DNA of 64,000 bases from Tessaracoccus flavescens (GCF_001998865.1 NZ_CP019607.1:62001-126000); one strand, 5' to 3'. Counted from the first letter of the stretch, positions 27,284 to 38,603 are shown. Numbers and translations: made by a program. Notes: a model not told the origin generated them from the letters alone.

Positions 27284-28249
27284 ATGAAGATTCGAGCTGC
27301 ACTCGCCGCGACCGCCGCGGCCACCCTGATCCTCTCCGCCTGCGGCAGCCCCGCCTCAGAGGGCGACTCGCCACGGGTCACCGCCGCTTTCTACCCCCTC
27401 GAATGGGCCTCGTCCGAGGCGCTGGGCGACCACGGGTCGATCTCGACCCTCACGGCCCCAGGCTCCGAGGCGCACGACCTCGAACTCTCTCCCCAGCAGA
27501 TCGCTTCGCTTACCGAGGCCGACCTGGTCGTCTACCTCAAGGACTTCCAGCCCGCTGTCGACGATGCGATCGAGCAGGCAGGCATCGGGGACAAGGCCTT
27601 CGACGTCAGCACCGTCGTCGATCTCGAGCCCGCCGCCGAGGGGCACACCCACGACCATGACGACGAGGGCCATGACGACGAGGGCCACGACCACGAGGAA
27701 GAGGGCCACGACGGGCACGACCACGGCGACTTCGATCCGCACTTCTGGCAGGACCCGCAGCGCATGGGCAAGCTCGTCACCGCGCTCGGCGACAAGCTCG
27801 CCGCGGCGGACCCCGACAACGAGTCCGACTACCGCGCCGCCGCGGAACAGGGCGTCGCTGAACTCACGAAGCTCGACGAGGAGTTCACCACCGGCCTCGG
27901 CCAGTGCGAGCGGACCGAGTTCATCACGACCCACACCGCGTTCAACTACCTGGCAGAGCGCTACGGCCTGACGGAGATCGGCATCTCGGGCATCAATCCC
28001 GACGACGAGCCCTCCCCCGCAAGGATCGCGGCCATCCACGATGAGGCCAAGGCACACGACGTGACCACGATCTTCTTCGAGACGCTGACCTCCGACGCCC
28101 TCGCCAAGTCCATCGCAGGCGACCTCGACCTGAAGACCGCCGTCCTCGATCCGCTCGAGGGGGTTACGCCCAACTCGCCCGGCCAGGACTACCCTTCGAT
28201 CATGCGCGCAAATCTGGAAGCACTGCGGGGCGCCAATGGCTGCGCCTGA
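27284..28249 (+). CDS. znuA: Zinc ABC transporter substrate-binding lipoprotein
   Basis: About 321 aa. Lipoprotein signal with LILSAC, lipid on Cys20. Cluster A-I metal-binding fold: DPHFWQDP, THTAFNYLAERYGL, FFETLTSDALAKSIA and the final VLDPLEG supply the usual His/Glu/Asp ligands. A loop of about 35 residues between the first ligand regions is made almost only of His, Asp, Glu and Gly (residues about 113-148), as in zinc-specific ZnuA proteins. First gene of the znuA-znuC-znuB-zur operon. Confidence 0.93.
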   Translation: MKIRAALAATAAATLILSACGSPASEGDSPRVTAAFYPLEWASSEALGDHGSISTLTAPGSEAHDLELSPQQIASLTEADLVVYLKDFQPAVDDAIEQAGIGDKAFDVSTVVDLEPAAEGHTHDHDDEGHDDEGHDHEEEGHDGHDHGDFDPHFWQDPQRMGKLVTALGDKLAAADPDNESDYRAAAEQGVAELTKLDEEFTTGLGQCERTEFITTHTAFNYLAERYGLTEIGISGINPDDEPSPARIAAIHDEAKAHDVTTIFFETLTSDALAKSIAGDLDLKTAVLDPLEGVTPNSPGQDYPSIMRANLEALRGANGCA

Positions 28250-28988
28250 ACTGGTCACCGCGGAACACGTCTACGTCTCGATCGGCGGGATGCCGATCCT
28301 GCGTGACGTGTCCATCTCGGTGCGGGCTTCCGAGGCGGTCGCCCTGCTCGGCGGGAACGGCTCGGGTAAGTCGACGCTCGTGCGCACCCTGCTCGGGATT
28401 CTTCCCCACCAGCAGGGAGAGGTGAAGCTGTTCGGCCACAGCGTCCCGGGCTTCCGGGACTGGTGGAAGGTGGGCTACGTGCCCCAGCACAGCGCCATCG
28501 CGGTGTCGAACGCCACCGTTGGTGAGATCGTCTCCACCGGTCGCCTCGCCCACCACAGACCGTTCCAGTGGCTCAACCGCGGTGACCGCGAGGTCGTGGC
28601 GCGCACCCTCGACCTGGTGGGCCTCGCCGACCGCGCCGCCTGGCCGTTCCGTTCGCTGTCCGGCGGCCAGAAGCAGCGCGTCCTGATCGCCCGCGCACTG
28701 ACCTCCGAACCCGAACTGCTCGTCATGGACGAACCACTGGCCGGGGTCGACCTGCACAGCCAGGACGGTCTCGCAGACCTGCTCGGACGCCTCCGCGACG
28801 ACGGCCTCGGCATCCTCGTCGTCCTGCACGAGCGCGGCCCCATGGCGAGGATCCTCGACCGTGGCATCACGCTGTGTGACGGCCGCGTCGTCGAGGGAGA
28901 GCCGATCCTCGGCTCGACCTGCACTGACGAGAAACCCCACCACGACACCATCGGCCTCACCGACCCCATCGCCGGGGGCCTGACATGA
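28236..28988 (+). CDS. znuC: Zinc ABC transporter ATP-binding protein
   Basis: 250 aa. Walker A GGNGSGKST, signature LSGGQKQRVLIARAL, Walker B LLVMDEPLAGVD, H-loop VVLHE. Overlaps the end of znuA by 14 bases and the start of znuB by four (ATGA), so the three are co-translated. Energises zinc import. Length and motifs are complete. Confidence 0.94.
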   Translation: MAAPELVTAEHVYVSIGGMPILRDVSISVRASEAVALLGGNGSGKSTLVRTLLGILPHQQGEVKLFGHSVPGFRDWWKVGYVPQHSAIAVSNATVGEIVSTGRLAHHRPFQWLNRGDREVVARTLDLVGLADRAAWPFRSLSGGQKQRVLIARALTSEPELLVMDEPLAGVDLHSQDGLADLLGRLRDDGLGILVVLHERGPMARILDRGITLCDGRVVEGEPILGSTCTDEKPHHDTIGLTDPIAGGLT

Positions 28989-29965
28989 TCGAGATACTCG
29001 CGCTTCCCTTCATGCAGCGCGCACTTGTCGCCGCGCTGCTGAGCGGGCTGATCGCCCCCGCGATCGGAACCTTCATCGTCCAGAAGCGCATGTCGCTGCT
29101 GGGCGATGGCCTCGGGCATGTCGCCATCATGGGCGTCGGACTCGCGATGCTGACCGGCTGGGCGCCGCTGCCCGTCGCGGTGGTTGTCTGCGTCGTCGGC
29201 GCGGTGATCGTCGAGCTGCTCCGCCAGCACGGCAAGGCCTCCGGCGACCTGGGGCTCGCCATCCTCTTCTACGGCGGCCTCGCCTCCGGCGTCCTGATGG
29301 CAGGCATCGCAGGCCAGGGTGCGGGCGGCCTCTCGTCGTATCTGTTCGGCTCACTGACCTCGGTGAGCGAGGATGACATCGCGGTGATCGTGGTGCTGGC
29401 AGTTGTGATCCTCGTGTGCACCATCGGGCTGGCGCCGCGCCTCTTCTCCGTCTCGGTCGACGAGGACTACTCCCAGGTGCTCGGGGTCCGGGTGCGGGTG
29501 CTGAACCTGCTCGTCGTCGTGCTCGCGGCGGTGACGGTCACCCTGTCCATGCGCACGGTCGGGCTGCTCCTGGTCAGCGCCCTGATGGTGATTCCGGTGG
29601 CGACGGCGCAGCAGGCCTTCGTCGGCTTCTTTTCCTCCTTCTTCGGGGCCATGGGGATCGGGGTTCTCGCCGCGCTCGGAGGCACGATCGGGTCGTTCTA
29701 TCTCGACACCGCCACGGGTGCGACCATCGTGGTGACCGCGATCGTGCTGCTCGGCGTGTCCTGGCTCATCGGCAAGCGGCTGCGGCGCGAGGACAGGTTC
29801 ATCCCCTTCATCGAGGACCACGGAGCGCACGAACACGAACGCGCGGAGAACGGCGTGGCGCCTGCTCACGTGGGCGGCCGCGAGATCCAGCACGGGGACC
29901 ACATCGACTACGTGCACGACGGCCATCGTCACGCCTGGCATGGTGATCACTATGACGAGCACTAG
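28985..29965 (+). CDS. znuB: Zinc ABC transporter permease
   Basis: 326 aa. ABC-3 family permease with about eight hydrophobic segments; LLGDGLGHVAIMGVGLAML near residue 38 and MRTVGLLLVSALMVIPVATA near residue 182 are family blocks. The last 55 residues form a cytoplasmic tail rich in His, Asp and Glu (HEHERAEN, HAWHGDHYDEH) that could bind zinc before release or sense it. The tail is not part of the core family. Confidence 0.93.
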   Translation: MIEILALPFMQRALVAALLSGLIAPAIGTFIVQKRMSLLGDGLGHVAIMGVGLAMLTGWAPLPVAVVVCVVGAVIVELLRQHGKASGDLGLAILFYGGLASGVLMAGIAGQGAGGLSSYLFGSLTSVSEDDIAVIVVLAVVILVCTIGLAPRLFSVSVDEDYSQVLGVRVRVLNLLVVVLAAVTVTLSMRTVGLLLVSALMVIPVATAQQAFVGFFSSFFGAMGIGVLAALGGTIGSFYLDTATGATIVVTAIVLLGVSWLIGKRLRREDRFIPFIEDHGAHEHERAENGVAPAHVGGREIQHGDHIDYVHDGHRHAWHGDHYDEH

Positions 29966-30350
29966 ACCGACCCGCCACACCTGGCAGCGCGCGGCGGTGC
30001 GCGACCTGCTCGAGGGCGGCGAGGAGTTCCGCACCGCCCAGCAGATCCACGACCAGCTCCGCGAGGGAGAGGCGAAGGTCGGGCTGGCGACGGTGTACCG
30101 GGCGCTGCAGACCATGGCGGAGTCCGGCGAGGTCGACGTCCTGCGCACCCCGGAGGGAGAGTCCGCGTACCGCGCCTGCTCGTCCGGTCACCATCACCAC
30201 CTCGTCTGCAGGCAGTGCGGGTACTCGATCGAGATCTCGGCTCACGAGGTCGAGGAGTGGGCGGCGAGCGTCGCTCGCTCCAACGGCTTCACTGACGCCG
30301 GACACGAGCTCGAGATCTTCGGGTTGTGCGCGAGCTGCGCCTCGAAGTGA
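29952..30350 (+). CDS. zur: Zinc uptake regulator, Fur family
   Basis: About 132 aa from the inner ATG; an ATG at 29940 adds four residues. Winged helix with TAQQIHDQLREG and GLATVYRALQTMA, the zinc-sensor segment SGHHHHLVCRQCG, and the structural CASCA at the C-terminus (two CxxC). Overlaps the 3' end of znuB by 14 bases. With zinc bound it should repress the operon at the box at 27266-27282. Zur rather than Fur is judged from the operon context. Confidence 0.9.
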   Translation: MTSTRPTRHTWQRAAVRDLLEGGEEFRTAQQIHDQLREGEAKVGLATVYRALQTMAESGEVDVLRTPEGESAYRACSSGHHHHLVCRQCGYSIEISAHEVEEWAASVARSNGFTDAGHELEIFGLCASCASK

Positions 30351-30357
30351 CCCGGAC

Positions 30358-31080
30358 TCAGCGCTCGAAGTAGGGCAGGGAGCGCAACGCGCGGTCCAGG
30401 TGCCACGTCGCGTACGCGACGACCATGCCGTCGCAGCGCGTCGCCGTCTGACGGGCGGTGGCCAGCACGGCCGCCCAGTCGCCTGCGAGCAGCGCCCCGA
30501 GATGCGCGACGGTGTCGTCGTCCAGGGTGGCCGACCCCGGGGTCCTGCACGCTGTGCACACCGCGCCGCCCCCCTGCGGCGAGAACCAGTGCACATCGGC
30601 CGAGCTGCAGCCTGCGCACTCGGTCGTCGCGAGCGCGTAGCCGGCGATGGCAAGTGCCCGGAGCAGGAACGAGTCGACGATCAGCGGGGCGGGGAGGTCG
30701 CCGCGCTCGAGCGCGAGCAGGGCCCCGAGCAGCAGGCGGTACTGCTGGAGCGACGCGACACCCTCCTCCGCGACGAGCCGGTCGGTCGTCTCCACGAGGA
30801 CCTCGGCCGCGGTGAAACTGGCGTAGTCACCAGACAGGCGGCTGGCGTGCAGCGCCTCGACCTGGGTCACCACCTCGAGCGAGCCACGACCCTCCGCGAA
30901 CTGGATGTCGATGTGCTGGAACGGTTCGAGCCGACCGCCGAACTTGCTCGACGTGCGCCGCACCCCCTTCGCGACGGCGCGGACCTTCCCGTGGGTGCGG
31001 GTCAGCAGCGTGATGATGCGGTCGGCCTCACCGAGCTGGTGGGTCCGCAGCACCACGGCTTCGTCACGGTAGGTGGGCAC
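30358..31080 (-). CDS. recO: DNA repair protein RecO
   Basis: About 240 aa. OB-fold start YRDEAVVLRTHQLGEADRII, KVRAVAKGVRRTSSKFGGRL in the DNA-binding region, and a C-terminal zinc site with CAGC and CTAC. Loads RecA on SSB-coated DNA in the RecFOR pathway. I chose the GTG eight codons inside the open frame because homologues start close to the OB fold; the ATG at 31104 remains possible. Divergent from uppS, convergent with zur, seven bases apart. Confidence 0.92.
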   Translation of the reverse strand: MPTYRDEAVVLRTHQLGEADRIITLLTRTHGKVRAVAKGVRRTSSKFGGRLEPFQHIDIQFAEGRGSLEVVTQVEALHASRLSGDYASFTAAEVLVETTDRLVAEEGVASLQQYRLLLGALLALERGDLPAPLIVDSFLLRALAIAGYALATTECAGCSSADVHWFSPQGGGAVCTACRTPGSATLDDDTVAHLGALLAGDWAAVLATARQTATRCDGMVVAYATWHLDRALRSLPYFER

Positions 31081-31165
31081 GGAACCCGAGTGTAGGCGGG
31101 CCACGGAACCCGCGCCGTGAGGCGAGGCCGCACATGGGCCGAACCGACGCCACTAAACTGCTGAT

Positions 31166-31930
31166 GTGCCAGAGCCTCGCCGTCGCCCAACGCCCCATCC
31201 AAGCGGTGCGGTCCCCCCGCGACTGCCTGCCAAGGCGCTCCCCCGCCACGTGGCGATCGTCATGGACGGCAACGGCCGCTGGGCCAAGGAGCGCGGGCTG
31301 AAGCGCACTGAGGGCCATTCCATGGGCGAGGCCTCGCTGCTTGACGTGATCCACGGCGCCATCGAGATCGGCATCCCGTACCTCTCTGCCTACGCCTTCT
31401 CCACCGAGAACTGGAAGCGCTCCCCTGACGAGGTGCGGTGGCTGATGGGCTTCAACCGCGATGTCATCCACCGACGTCGCGACGAGCTCAACGACCTCGG
31501 CGTCCGCATCCGCTGGGCGGGTCGCCGTCCGAGGCTGTGGGGCTCGGTGATCAAGGAGCTCGAGGTCGCCGAGGAGATGAGCAGGCACAACGACACCCTC
31601 ACCCTGCAGTTCTGCGTCAACTACGGCGGCAGGGCCGAGATCGTCGACGCGGCACGCGAGATCGCCCGTCAGGCGGCCGAGGGCAAGCTCGATCCCGACC
31701 GACTCACGGAGGCCCGCTTCGCGAAGTTCCTGGACGAGCCCGAGATCCCGGACGTCGACCTGTTCGTCAGGTCATCCGGCGAGCAGCGCACGTCGAACTT
31801 CCTGCTCTGGCAGTCCGCCTACGCCGAGTTGATCTTCCTCGACCGCCTGTGGCCCGACTTCGACCGCAGGGACCTGTGGGGCGCGATCGAACAGTACGCG
31901 ACACGCGAGCGTCGCTTCGGCTCCGCCTGA
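31166..31930 (+). CDS. uppS: Isoprenyl (undecaprenyl/decaprenyl) diphosphate synthase
   Basis: 254 aa. [22 protein letters not shown] is the pyrophosphate-binding start with catalytic Asp; [34 protein letters not shown] and [18 protein letters not shown] with the terminal R-x-S-G-E-x-R complete the family. Makes the lipid carrier for cell-wall precursors. GTG start; TAAACT lies about 10 bases upstream with no ribosome site, suggesting a leaderless message. Confidence 0.95.
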   Translation: MPEPRRRPTPHPSGAVPPRLPAKALPRHVAIVMDGNGRWAKERGLKRTEGHSMGEASLLDVIHGAIEIGIPYLSAYAFSTENWKRSPDEVRWLMGFNRDVIHRRRDELNDLGVRIRWAGRRPRLWGSVIKELEVAEEMSRHNDTLTLQFCVNYGGRAEIVDAAREIARQAAEGKLDPDRLTEARFAKFLDEPEIPDVDLFVRSSGEQRTSNFLLWQSAYAELIFLDRLWPDFDRRDLWGAIEQYATRERRFGSA

Positions 31931-32030
31931 ACCTCCGGCTACGCCCATTTTTGTTGAGCGTTTCCAGATCCGTTGCCCAGCAACGCTGGGTGTTCAACAA
32001 CCTGGTCCGGTTCGCCTGACCAGACAGAAA

Positions 32031-32060
32031 GCGCCCTCCCGAGTCAGCTCGGGAGGGCGC
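32031..32060. terminator. Bidirectional terminator between uppS and helicase gene
   Basis: Perfect 13-base arms GCGCCCTCCCGAG and CTCGGGAGGGCGC around TCAG, preceded by GAAA. Placed between two convergent genes. The region 31931-32075 contains nothing else. Confidence 0.85.
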
Positions 32061-32075
32061 TCTCGCGTGTCCGGA

Positions 32076-34628
32076 TCAGCCGTCGAGCCGCTCGAAGGCG
32101 GTCGCCCTGACGATCGCGGCGCCGGCCGCGTCGCTCGCGGGAAGGTCGACGTCGGCGACGATGCGCCAGTCGTGGTCTGCCGCCGGGTCGTCAATGATCT
32201 GCGTGACGCGCCAGTGCTCACGCCCCTTGTCGATCTGGAAGAGATGCGGCCCGCGGGCGGCTCCCCCGGTGCCGATCGAGTCGTGCTCGTCCCAGTAGCC
32301 GGCCAGAGACTCGTCCCACGCCTCGGCATCCATCACGACCTCAAGCGGGGGCTCCGCGAGCTGGGCTGCCGACTCCTCAAGGCGTCCGAGTTCCTCCCAC
32401 CGGTCGAGGGCGGCCAGCTCGACGCGCCGGAACATCGCGGTGCGGACCATCGCGGTGAAGGCACGCTCGTTGCCCGTCACCGGGCGCGGCGGCGGGGGCG
32501 GGGCGCCCTGGGCCGCGAGTTCGGCCGCAGCAGCGACCTTCTCCGGATCGGTGAGCGCCTCCCATTCGTCGAGGAGGGACGAGTCGGTCTGCCTGACCGT
32601 CTCCCCCAGCCACTCGACGAGGTCGTCGAAACTCTCGTCGCGGAACTCGTCCGGGACCGTGTGGCGCAGCGCGCGGTAGGCGTCGGAGAGATAGCGCAGG
32701 ACCGTGCCCTCGCTGCGCTGGAGCTTGTAGAAGGAGATCAGCTGCGTGAAGTTCATCGCCCGCTCCCACATGTCGCGCACAACCGACTTGGGAGAAAGCG
32801 CGGTGGCGTCCACCCAAGGGTGCGACTGGGCGTAGATGCCGATCGCGTGCTCGAGCAGCTCCGCGAGGGGTTTCGGCCAGGTCACCTCCTCGAGCAGTTC
32901 CATCCGTTCGTCGTACTCGATCCCATCGGCCTTCATCTGGGCGACGGCCTCGCCGCGGGCCTGGAACTGCTGGGCGAGCAGCACCTGGAAGGGGTCCTCG
33001 AGGACGGCCTCCAGGATCGAGACAATGTCGAGATGGTACGTCGGCGAGTCACGGTCGAGCAGGTCTAGCGAGGCAACGGCGAAAGGTGCGAGGGGCTGGT
33101 TGAGGGCGAAGTCCTCACCCACCGACTCGGCCATGACGCACCAGCCCCCGTTGGCGTCGGGCTCAGCGAGTTTGACCAGCACGCCCGACTGAAGCAGTCC
33201 GCGGGTCAGGGAGAGCGCACGTCGCTTCAGGATGCGCTGCTTGTCGCGGGTCTCGTGGCTCGACTCGATCAGCGATTTCATGGCCGCATAGCTGTTGCCC
33301 GGCCTCTGCGCGACGTTGAGCAGCATGCCGTGGGTGACCTGCATCCGGCTGGTCAGGTTCTCTGGCTCGGCGACGATGATCTTGTCGAAGCTCTCCTCGT
33401 TCCAGCCGACGAAGCCGTCGGGGGCCTTCTTGCGGACGACCTTCTTGCGCTTCTTGGGGTCGTCGCCTGCCTTGGCGATCGCCTTCTCGTTCTCGATCAC
33501 GTGCTCGGGTGCCTGGACCACCACGAAGCCGACGGTGTCGAACCCTGCCCGCCCCGCACGTCCGGCGATCTGGTGGAACTCGCGGGAGCGGAGCTTACGC
33601 ACGCGGTTGCCGTCGTACTTCGAGAGTCCGGTGAACAAGACGGTACGGATCGGCACGTTGATCCCGACGCCCAAGGTGTCTGTGCCGCAGATCACCTTCA
33701 GCAGGCCGGTCTGGGCGAGCTGCTCGACCAGGCGCCGGTACTTCGGCAGCATGCCTGCGTGGTGCACGCCGATGCCTCGACGCACCAGCCCCGAGAGGAT
33801 CTTCCCGAATCCCGGCCCGAAGCGGAAGGCTCCGATCTCCTCGGCGATCCGGTCGGCGTCGTGGCGGGTGATCAGGTTGACGCTGAGCAGGCCCTGGGCC
33901 CGTTCGAGGGCGTCGGCCTGCGTGAAGTGGACGATGTAGACCGGCGCCTTCATCTCCTGGACGAGGTCGACGACCTTCTCCTGGATGGGGGTCATCGAGT
34001 ACTCGAACACGAGCGGGACGGGCCGCTCCGCGTCGTCGATCAGGCTGGTGGATCGACCCGTGCGTTCGCTCAACTGCTCCGCCATCGCCGACACGTCGCC
34101 CAGGGTGGCGCTCATCAGCAGGAACTGAGCCTGCGGGAGCTCGAGCAGCGGCACCTGCCAGGCCCACCCGCGGTCCGGCTCGGAGTAGAAATGGAACTCG
34201 TCGGCGATCACCATGCCGACGTCGGCTCCTTCGCCCTCGCGCAGGGCGATGTTGGCCAGCACCTCAGCCGTGCAGCAGATGATGGGCGCGTCGGCGTTGA
34301 CCGACGCGTCGCCGGTGACCATGCCCACGTTCTCCGCGCCGAACACCTGGCACAGGGCGAAGAACTTCTCGGAGACGAGCGCCTTGATGGGTGCGGTGTA
34401 GAAGCTGACCCGGTCTGTGGCGAGGGCGGCGAAGTGCGCGGCGAGGGCCACCATCGACTTCCCCGATCCAGTGGGCGTCGCGAGGATCAGGTTGTTGCCA
34501 GAGAAGAGCTCGATGGCGGCCTCGTCCTGGTGCGGGTAGAGGGAGATGCCCTGATCTTCTGCCCAGGCCTGGAAGTGTGCGTAGAGGCTGTCTGCGTCAC
34601 CGGAGACGCGGTCGGTGAGCTCGGGCAT
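32076..34628 (-). CDS. Ski2/Mtr4-like DEAD/DEAH-box RNA helicase with DUF3516-type C-terminus
   Basis: 850 aa. Motif I ATPTGSGKSM, motif II IADEFHF (DEFH), motif III MSATLGD, motif VI HQIAGRAGRAGFD. The second half is the long domain found with this actinobacterial helicase, with a proline run (PPPPPRPV) before the last 120 residues. Related to HelY/Mtr4-type helicases; RNA turnover or repair is the likely role but not proven. Stands alone, flanked by terminators on both sides. Confidence 0.9.
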   Translation of the reverse strand: MPELTDRVSGDADSLYAHFQAWAEDQGISLYPHQDEAAIELFSGNNLILATPTGSGKSMVALAAHFAALATDRVSFYTAPIKALVSEKFFALCQVFGAENVGMVTGDASVNADAPIICCTAEVLANIALREGEGADVGMVIADEFHFYSEPDRGWAWQVPLLELPQAQFLLMSATLGDVSAMAEQLSERTGRSTSLIDDAERPVPLVFEYSMTPIQEKVVDLVQEMKAPVYIVHFTQADALERAQGLLSVNLITRHDADRIAEEIGAFRFGPGFGKILSGLVRRGIGVHHAGMLPKYRRLVEQLAQTGLLKVICGTDTLGVGINVPIRTVLFTGLSKYDGNRVRKLRSREFHQIAGRAGRAGFDTVGFVVVQAPEHVIENEKAIAKAGDDPKKRKKVVRKKAPDGFVGWNEESFDKIIVAEPENLTSRMQVTHGMLLNVAQRPGNSYAAMKSLIESSHETRDKQRILKRRALSLTRGLLQSGVLVKLAEPDANGGWCVMAESVGEDFALNQPLAPFAVASLDLLDRDSPTYHLDIVSILEAVLEDPFQVLLAQQFQARGEAVAQMKADGIEYDERMELLEEVTWPKPLAELLEHAIGIYAQSHPWVDATALSPKSVVRDMWERAMNFTQLISFYKLQRSEGTVLRYLSDAYRALRHTVPDEFRDESFDDLVEWLGETVRQTDSSLLDEWEALTDPEKVAAAAELAAQGAPPPPPRPVTGNERAFTAMVRTAMFRRVELAALDRWEELGRLEESAAQLAEPPLEVVMDAEAWDESLAGYWDEHDSIGTGGAARGPHLFQIDKGREHWRVTQIIDDPAADHDWRIVADVDLPASDAAGAAIVRATAFERLDG

Positions 34629-34740
34629 GGGAGCCAGCCTACCGACACCTCGCCCTCTGCACCGCCGAGCAGTCCCATGCCGTGCACCCTATGCCAACGC
34701 CGGCGGGCTGGCCCGTCGCCACGCTCACCAGCAGACGAAA

Positions 34741-34768
34741 CCGCCCCTGCCCACGCGGGCAGGGGCGG
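34741..34768. terminator. Terminator downstream of leuA
   Basis: CCGCCCCTGCCC and GGGCAGGGGCGG pair perfectly around ACGC, 12 bases beyond the leuA stop. The region 34629-34779 holds only this element and the helicase promoter. Confidence 0.85.
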
Positions 34769-34779
34769 CGCGTGTCGAC

Positions 34780-36591
<1,812 letters not shown>

Positions 36592-36610
<19 letters not shown>

Positions 36611-36639
36611 CAGCCAAGGAGCAGGGTGTGCTGTGCCAC
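36592..36639 (-). CDS. leuA leader peptide (leuL-like)
   Basis: 15 codons, GTG start, product MAQHTLLLGCRSEAR, with three consecutive leucine codons (CTG CTC CTT) in the middle. TAGTGT lies seven bases before the GTG, the spacing of a leaderless transcript. It is 72 bp before the leuA start and its end overlaps the stem described above. Leucine-rich leader peptides before leuA are known from comparative work on actinobacteria. Too short for homology, so the case rests on position and composition. Confidence 0.65.
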
Positions 36640-36712
36640 GTCGCACACACTAGCACCGGGCAGACCACCGCCGACAGGGTTCTCACCGCGATGTGGACAG
36701 CGTGGATGACAA

Positions 36713-36747
36713 CGGCGGGGAGGGGGGCCGATGCTCCCTCCCCGCCG
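36713..36747 (-). terminator. Terminator of the sugar ABC operon
   Basis: CGGCGGGGAGGG and CCCTCCCCGCCG are perfect 12-base arms around an 11-base loop, 28 bases beyond the stop of the last permease gene. It separates this operon from the leuA promoter on the same strand. Confidence 0.8.
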
Positions 36748-36775
36748 TCGATTCAGCCGATTCGGCGTGTTGCGA

Positions 36776-37624
36776 TCACTTGCCTGCGCCGGCGGTGAGG
36801 CCGCCGATCAGGCGCTTCTCGATGATGCTGAACAAGATGACCACCGGCACGATGGCGATCAGCGCCACCGTGAAGAGATACTGCCAGTCCTGGATGTACA
36901 GGCCGAGGAAGCGCGGCATCGAGACGGTCAGCGGTTGAAGGTCCTGCTGCTGCACGAGGATCAGCGCGGCCGCATACTCGTTCCACGAGTTCACGAACAC
37001 GAACACGATCGCCGTCACGATCCCCGGCCACACCAGCGGAAGCGAGATCCTGAACATCGTCTGGAGGCGTCCGAGCCCGTCGATCAGGGCCGCCTCATCG
37101 ATCTCCTTCGGGACGGAGGCGAAGAACGCCTGCATGATCCAGATCGCAAAGCTCAGGTTGAACGCCGCGTTGATCAGGATCAGAGCCGCCCAGACGGCGT
37201 AGCCCTTCCAGCCGCGGAACTCCTGGTAGAGGCCGACGGCAAGGACGGTGGGCTGCAGCATCTGGGTGATCAGCACGAGCAGCATGAACACGAGACGTCC
37301 CGGGAACCGGAACCGCGCCACGTAGTAGGCGGCCGGGGTGGCGACGAGCAGCACGAGGATCGTGGCGCCGAACGCGATCACGACCGTCGAGAGCAGGGAC
37401 GCCGCCGGGTTGACCTCGGAGAACCACACGTCGATGTAGTTTCTGAACTGCGGCTTCTCCGGGAAGTACACCGGCGGGATGTCGGTGACCTCGAGCCGGG
37501 TCTTGAGCGAGGTGATCAGCATCAGCGCGTACGGGAAGCCGAAGAAGATCACCACCGCGAGGGAGCCAAGTGCGATCAGCCACGGATTCGGCCGTTTGTG
37601 GATGCCCTGTTGACGCTTGGCCAT
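36776..37624 (-). CDS. Carbohydrate ABC transporter permease (MalG type)
   Basis: 282 aa, six hydrophobic segments. The EAA loop that contacts the ATPase is EIDEAALIDGLGRLQTMFRI near residue 180. First segment WLIALGSLAVVIFFGFPYAL. Third gene of an operon with a lipoprotein and a MalF-type permease. No ATPase gene is included; in actinobacteria a shared MsiK-type ATPase often serves many such importers. Confidence 0.9.
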   Translation of the reverse strand: MAKRQQGIHKRPNPWLIALGSLAVVIFFGFPYALMLITSLKTRLEVTDIPPVYFPEKPQFRNYIDVWFSEVNPAASLLSTVVIAFGATILVLLVATPAAYYVARFRFPGRLVFMLLVLITQMLQPTVLAVGLYQEFRGWKGYAVWAALILINAAFNLSFAIWIMQAFFASVPKEIDEAALIDGLGRLQTMFRISLPLVWPGIVTAIVFVFVNSWNEYAAALILVQQQDLQPLTVSMPRFLGLYIQDWQYLFTVALIAIVPVVILFSIIEKRLIGGLTAGAGK

Positions 37625-37625
37625 G

Positions 37626-38573
37626 TCAGTCCACCTCCTTGGTCGGCTTCACGACGGCCAGGTAGATCGCGATGATCACCAGGCAGAAGAGGAAATTCAG
37701 GACGGAAAGCGCCGACGAGACGCCGGGGCCGAGGGAGCGCTGGTACTCGTACATCAGCGTCGTCGTGATGTGTCCTGTGTGGTAGCCCGGCGTCTCCTGC
37801 AGCAGCCTCAGGATCGGCAGCGAGTTGAACACGTTGATGATGTTGATCAGCGCGGCGGTCGCGATGGCGGGGCGCAGCAGCGGCAGCACGATCTGGGCGT
37901 AGCGCTGAACCGGGTTGGCACCGTCCACGTGTGCGGCCTCGAGCACCTCGTCCGGCACGGACTGCAGGCCCGCGAGGATCGTGTAGGTGGTGAACGGAAG
38001 AGACACGTAGACCGCGACGAACACAGCGACCCAGAAGGCGCTGGTCGGATCCTTCGTCCACGCCCGTGTGGTCTCGAGGATGCCGGTGTCGACCATCAGC
38101 CGGTTGAACAGGCCGACGTTCTCCTGGAGGCCGTAGCGGAAGACGGTCGCGGTCATGACGACCGAGCAGGCCCAGGGAAGGATCACGAACAGGCGCAGCA
38201 GCTTGCGGCCGCGGAACGGCTTGTTCAGGAACTGCGCGAGCAGCAGGGACAGCAGCACCGTGACGATCACGACGACCACGACCCACACGACGGTGTTCAT
38301 CAGGATCCGGCCGATCGGCACACCCGGGAAGGTGAGCGCGCCCGCCTTGCCGATGTAGTTGTCGAGGCCGATCGGGTCGTCGCCCTTGCGGATGCCCTGC
38401 TTGTTGTATTTGAAGAACGAGGTGTAGACCATGAGCCCTGCCGGGTACAGGACGACACCGCAGATCAGGATCAGGGTCGGGAGGAGCCAGGGCAGGGCCG
38501 TGACGGTGTCACGTAGCCCACGGGACTTCTTCGCTGTGCCGACCGCGACCTCGGTGTTGGCGTTGTGTGACAA
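37626..38573 (-). CDS. Carbohydrate ABC transporter permease (MalF type)
   Basis: About 315 aa with six to seven hydrophobic segments and the EAA loop EVLEAAHVDGANPVQRYAQI near residue 205. I place the start at a TTG (38573) because GAAAGG lies seven to ten bases upstream; the frame continues to an upstream ATG-type codon at 38618 that would lie within the intercistronic hairpin. Separated from the MalG gene by one base. Imports an unidentified sugar. Confidence 0.88.
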   Translation of the reverse strand: MSHNANTEVAVGTAKKSRGLRDTVTALPWLLPTLILICGVVLYPAGLMVYTSFFKYNKQGIRKGDDPIGLDNYIGKAGALTFPGVPIGRILMNTVVWVVVVVIVTVLLSLLLAQFLNKPFRGRKLLRLFVILPWACSVVMTATVFRYGLQENVGLFNRLMVDTGILETTRAWTKDPTSAFWVAVFVAVYVSLPFTTYTILAGLQSVPDEVLEAAHVDGANPVQRYAQIVLPLLRPAIATAALINIINVFNSLPILRLLQETPGYHTGHITTTLMYEYQRSLGPGVSSALSVLNFLFCLVIIAIYLAVVKPTKEVD

Positions 38574-38603
38574 GGAGGTACCTTTCTGAAACGCACCGCT
38601 TGG

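Noticed and set aside
27650-27730. Short tandem-like repeats in the His/Asp-rich stretch as a CRISPR or VNTR
   Set aside because: The repetition follows the codons for His, Asp, Glu and Gly in ZnuA; spacing is irregular and no unique spacers exist.
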